This document shows, one piece after another, positions 43,761-45,968 of a DNA stretch of 45,968 bases (within the stretch, counting starts at the first letter, position 1; each line of letters opens with the position of its first letter). Both the position numbers and the translations under genes were made by a program. The stretch covers positions 1 to 45,968 of the forward strand of contig CAXKVV010001168.1 of assembly GCA_964058805.1 (NCBI GenBank), given 5' to 3'. This stretch comes from Schoenoplectus triqueter. Taxonomy: Eukaryota; Streptophyta; Magnoliopsida; Poales; Cyperaceae. A model generated the notes under the pieces. It saw nothing but the letters and a program-made list of their open reading frames with translations. It had not been told where the DNA came from and searched no databases.

Positions 43761-44649
43761 TATCGTTTGTTGTGTGAACCGGGTGTATAGTAAGTGCGAC
43801 TCAAATAGGCCGCCACAGTTATATTTATGTATCAGCTTTAACAATATAATACTAGATTCAATAGTTATAAAGTTACAAACGTCAATTTAAATTACTTTTT
43901 AAAAATATATTTGGTGTTTCCACTTATATAGACAGATATTTATAGTTTAAATCGTCCAGTTTTTACTTTAAATTGCATGATGTTATTATAAGAAGATAAT
44001 TATGCTAAATTACTGATTCAGAAGCATATTGATATGTTACATTCGGTTAGGAAAAATTAAAATAAATTACCATAAGTCCGGTTCTCCGAATGGGCCATTC
44101 TGTGTAGAACGCGTAAAAGTAAAACTCTCTTTGTATCATTTGAACTAAATGATGATAGTGATTTATGACTAGATAAAATGACCAAGAACACGATAACAAT
44201 ACAAAAACTTTCCTTATTATTATGAGAAAATATCATTGTCATTACTTTCTATTAACACCCACAACCAATTAGGACCAAGTATTTTCGGAAATGTTCTCCG
44301 AAATCTGCCAATATAAAGCTATATTAGGAATAAAAAAATATCCGTTTCATTTTGCTCTGTTTTTAAATGTGATGTCAGTAGCAAATATAGAGAAATATAG
44401 GTCCAACAATTGTTAGGCATAATATAATTACCATTTGAATTAAAAACTGCAACACATTTTTGTGATTTTTTTTGTAAATTTTTTGATTAGAAAAAGGAAT
44501 AAATTAATTACCAACATGATTAGAAATGGAGCACAAATTGTTTAAAAACATGAAGTAGAAAAATATAATGTGTGATGTTTATCTTATTCATTTGATTTTG
44601 CTTAGATAAATTATAAGGTAGAAAATATAATATTTTTAGTTTAAAATTA
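43761..44649. other. AT-rich intergenic sequence
   Basis: No gene or repeat family recognised. Confidence 0.4.
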
Positions 44650-44930
44650 TAAACGATAAAATTCTCTATATCAAAATCTTATGGGATACAAAAAATTACT
44701 TTTTATTAGTTTCATAAGTATTTATTTCTATTTTTAAGTTGAAATTCAAATAAGAATAAAATAATCAATCTTTTGCATATGAAAATAAGTCATTTTAAAA
44801 AAAAGTCTAAATAAAATAAGTACTTAAGAAACTTAAAAAATAGAAACAATTTATATCCTGTAAGATTTTAATATAAAGAATTTATTGAGGTACATAAATC
44901 AAAATTCAAAAATAACTAAATATATTTTTG
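44650..44930. mobile_element. Diverged relative of the 17325-17677 element
   Basis: Shares AAAATCTTATGGGAT at the left and TTTATATCCT at the right with the 17.3-kb element. Terminal parts are eroded. Confidence 0.4.
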
Positions 44931-45109
44931 AATTAAAAACTAACAATATACCAACTTTTTGATTGAGTCCATTGAGACATGATCCAATCTCCGATGCCAC
45001 AACCAAGAGCCGGATGCTATGACACTCAAACATATTTCACCAAACTCGAAATGACTTAGAGACCGAGTTCTACAAGTGTAAAAACTTTTTTTTAATATAT
45101 CGGCTCAAC

Positions 45110-45290
45110 CTCAATTGTTGGAGGTTGAGGGTCCCGTAGACGTAGGCATTGTTAAAGCCGAACTCTGTTACATCTTGTGTTCTTGTTTTATCTTTACTTT
45201 TCTTTTCTCATATTTTTTATTACTATATTCTTGTGAGAATTGAATTGATTTAAATTGTATTCCGCCGCCATTACACTTGAACATTAAGCC
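45110..45290 (+). repeat. LTR-like 3' end fragment
   Basis: GGGTCCCGTAGACGTAGGCA followed by AAGCCGAAC and TTGTGTTCTTGTTTTATC, then ATTCCGCCGCC, resembles U5 ends of plant copia LTRs. No primer-binding site follows, so this is tentative. Confidence 0.25.
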
Positions 45291-45559
45291 CCAAATTGGT
45301 TTATACATTTTTACCTTAGGTTCTTTACATTCTTGCACTATTTTGACCTTTTAATACCACCATTCTAGAACTTTCAAAGGTTATTAACCCCTATGGTATA
45401 TTCTATTATCACCTTTTAGCCTAAAAGTAGTCTTGGTATTTTTCATGTTAGTGTATCTATATTGATAGGTATTGTTATTTGGTTTACCATTTCTATTTAT
45501 ATTAGGTTTGACATTCTTAACAAAAATATTTTTAGGTTGCTTCCCTTTCAATGTAGGAT

Positions 45560-45968
45560 TTTTTTAGGTTTAGAGTTTGATAAAAGACGAATCTTTAACA
45601 TACCCTAAGCTGAACTTATCATGAAAACATCTTGTTCCATAAACAAGCTCAAGGTCCAAGTTGGTGATATATCTCAAATCACTACTTGTCTTGAGAGCCC
45701 TATTTTTAGTTTTAAGAGTTTGAATTTGTACATTTAAAATAACATTTTCACTCTTATATTTTGACACTTCATTTTTTATTCTTTCAAACTCATCCATATT
45801 AGATTAGTAAATGCTTACCATCTTCTCTAGCTCAAGAATCCTAACTTTACGAATGTTGGAGGATGACTCAAAATGTGTAAGGGTCCTAGTATGAGACAAA
45901 TGTATATTACTAGAATTTCTTGAACAAGAGATAGTGTATAAATCAAACTCATCATCCGACTCATCACT
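45560..45968 (-). pseudogene. Retrotransposon gag-like fragment, cut by window edge
   Basis: On the minus strand a continuous frame from the right edge reads an acidic DESDDEFDLYTIS stretch, then LELEKM. After an in-frame stop it continues MDEFERIKNEVSKYKSENV and a coiled-coil-like segment ending FSLGYVKDSS. An acidic stretch, a coiled coil and an LGY motif resemble the C-terminal part of gag in some plant copia elements. It ends at a stop near 45570; open sequence beyond is degraded. Confidence 0.4.

Noticed and set aside
1..45968. CRISPR arrays, bacterial operons or organelle DNA
   Set aside because: No regularly spaced repeats of that kind; gene structure is nuclear eukaryotic throughout.

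Overview
This is nuclear DNA from a flowering plant. The genes have GT-AG introns, there are plant-specific families (BAHD acyltransferase, root-cap protein, UBA2-type RNA-binding protein), a nuclear tRNA-Gly, a decayed Ty1/copia retrotransposon and many small DNA transposons. The background is AT-rich and the genes are islands in it. A monocot is plausible from the general character of the proteins, but I cannot name a species.

Layout. 1-3802 (-): the 5' half of ATG7, seven exons, running off the left edge. 3803-10779: intergenic, with hAT-like and Harbinger-like elements, a palindromic element, and a few exon-like pieces of an unrecognised minus-strand gene (6872-7800). 10780-14414 (-): a complete three-exon BAHD acyltransferase whose second intron is packed with transposons and whose promoter carries a Mutator-like fold-back element. 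15087-18769: dense repeats, with three large palindromic elements sitting in TA/CT microsatellites and a hAT-like element inside another repeat. 18770-25118: a complete but inactivated copia element with an AAATG target duplication. 26382-29666 (-): a NECAP-like endocytic adaptor gene in eight exons with two apparent single-base frameshifts. 29966-30036 (-): tRNA-Gly(GCC). 30037-34878: repeats, including a GC-rich hairpin and one hAT-like element nested in another. 35006-36167 (+): a secreted root-cap-family protein, followed by a tripled retroposon tail. 36520-42090: gene-poor, possibly the 3' UTR/intron territory of the next gene. 42091-43542 (-): an intact UBA2-like protein with two RRMs and an intron donor four bases after the stop. 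43543-45968: promoter, repeats and a gag-like fragment leaving the right edge.

The genes are functionally unrelated (autophagy, specialised metabolism, endocytosis, extracellular root-cap protein, RNA binding) and form no cluster. The most unusual material is in the repeats: a family of long palindromes targeting TA tracts; a copia element whose gag start codon appears to lie in the LTR and to be joined to gag by an intron that removes the primer-binding site; a GC-rich hairpin whose inner-arm mismatches are all G-U; and an internal paralogous segment that preserves pre-insertion sites for two nested transposons. All exon boundaries, TSDs and TIRs were read by eye.
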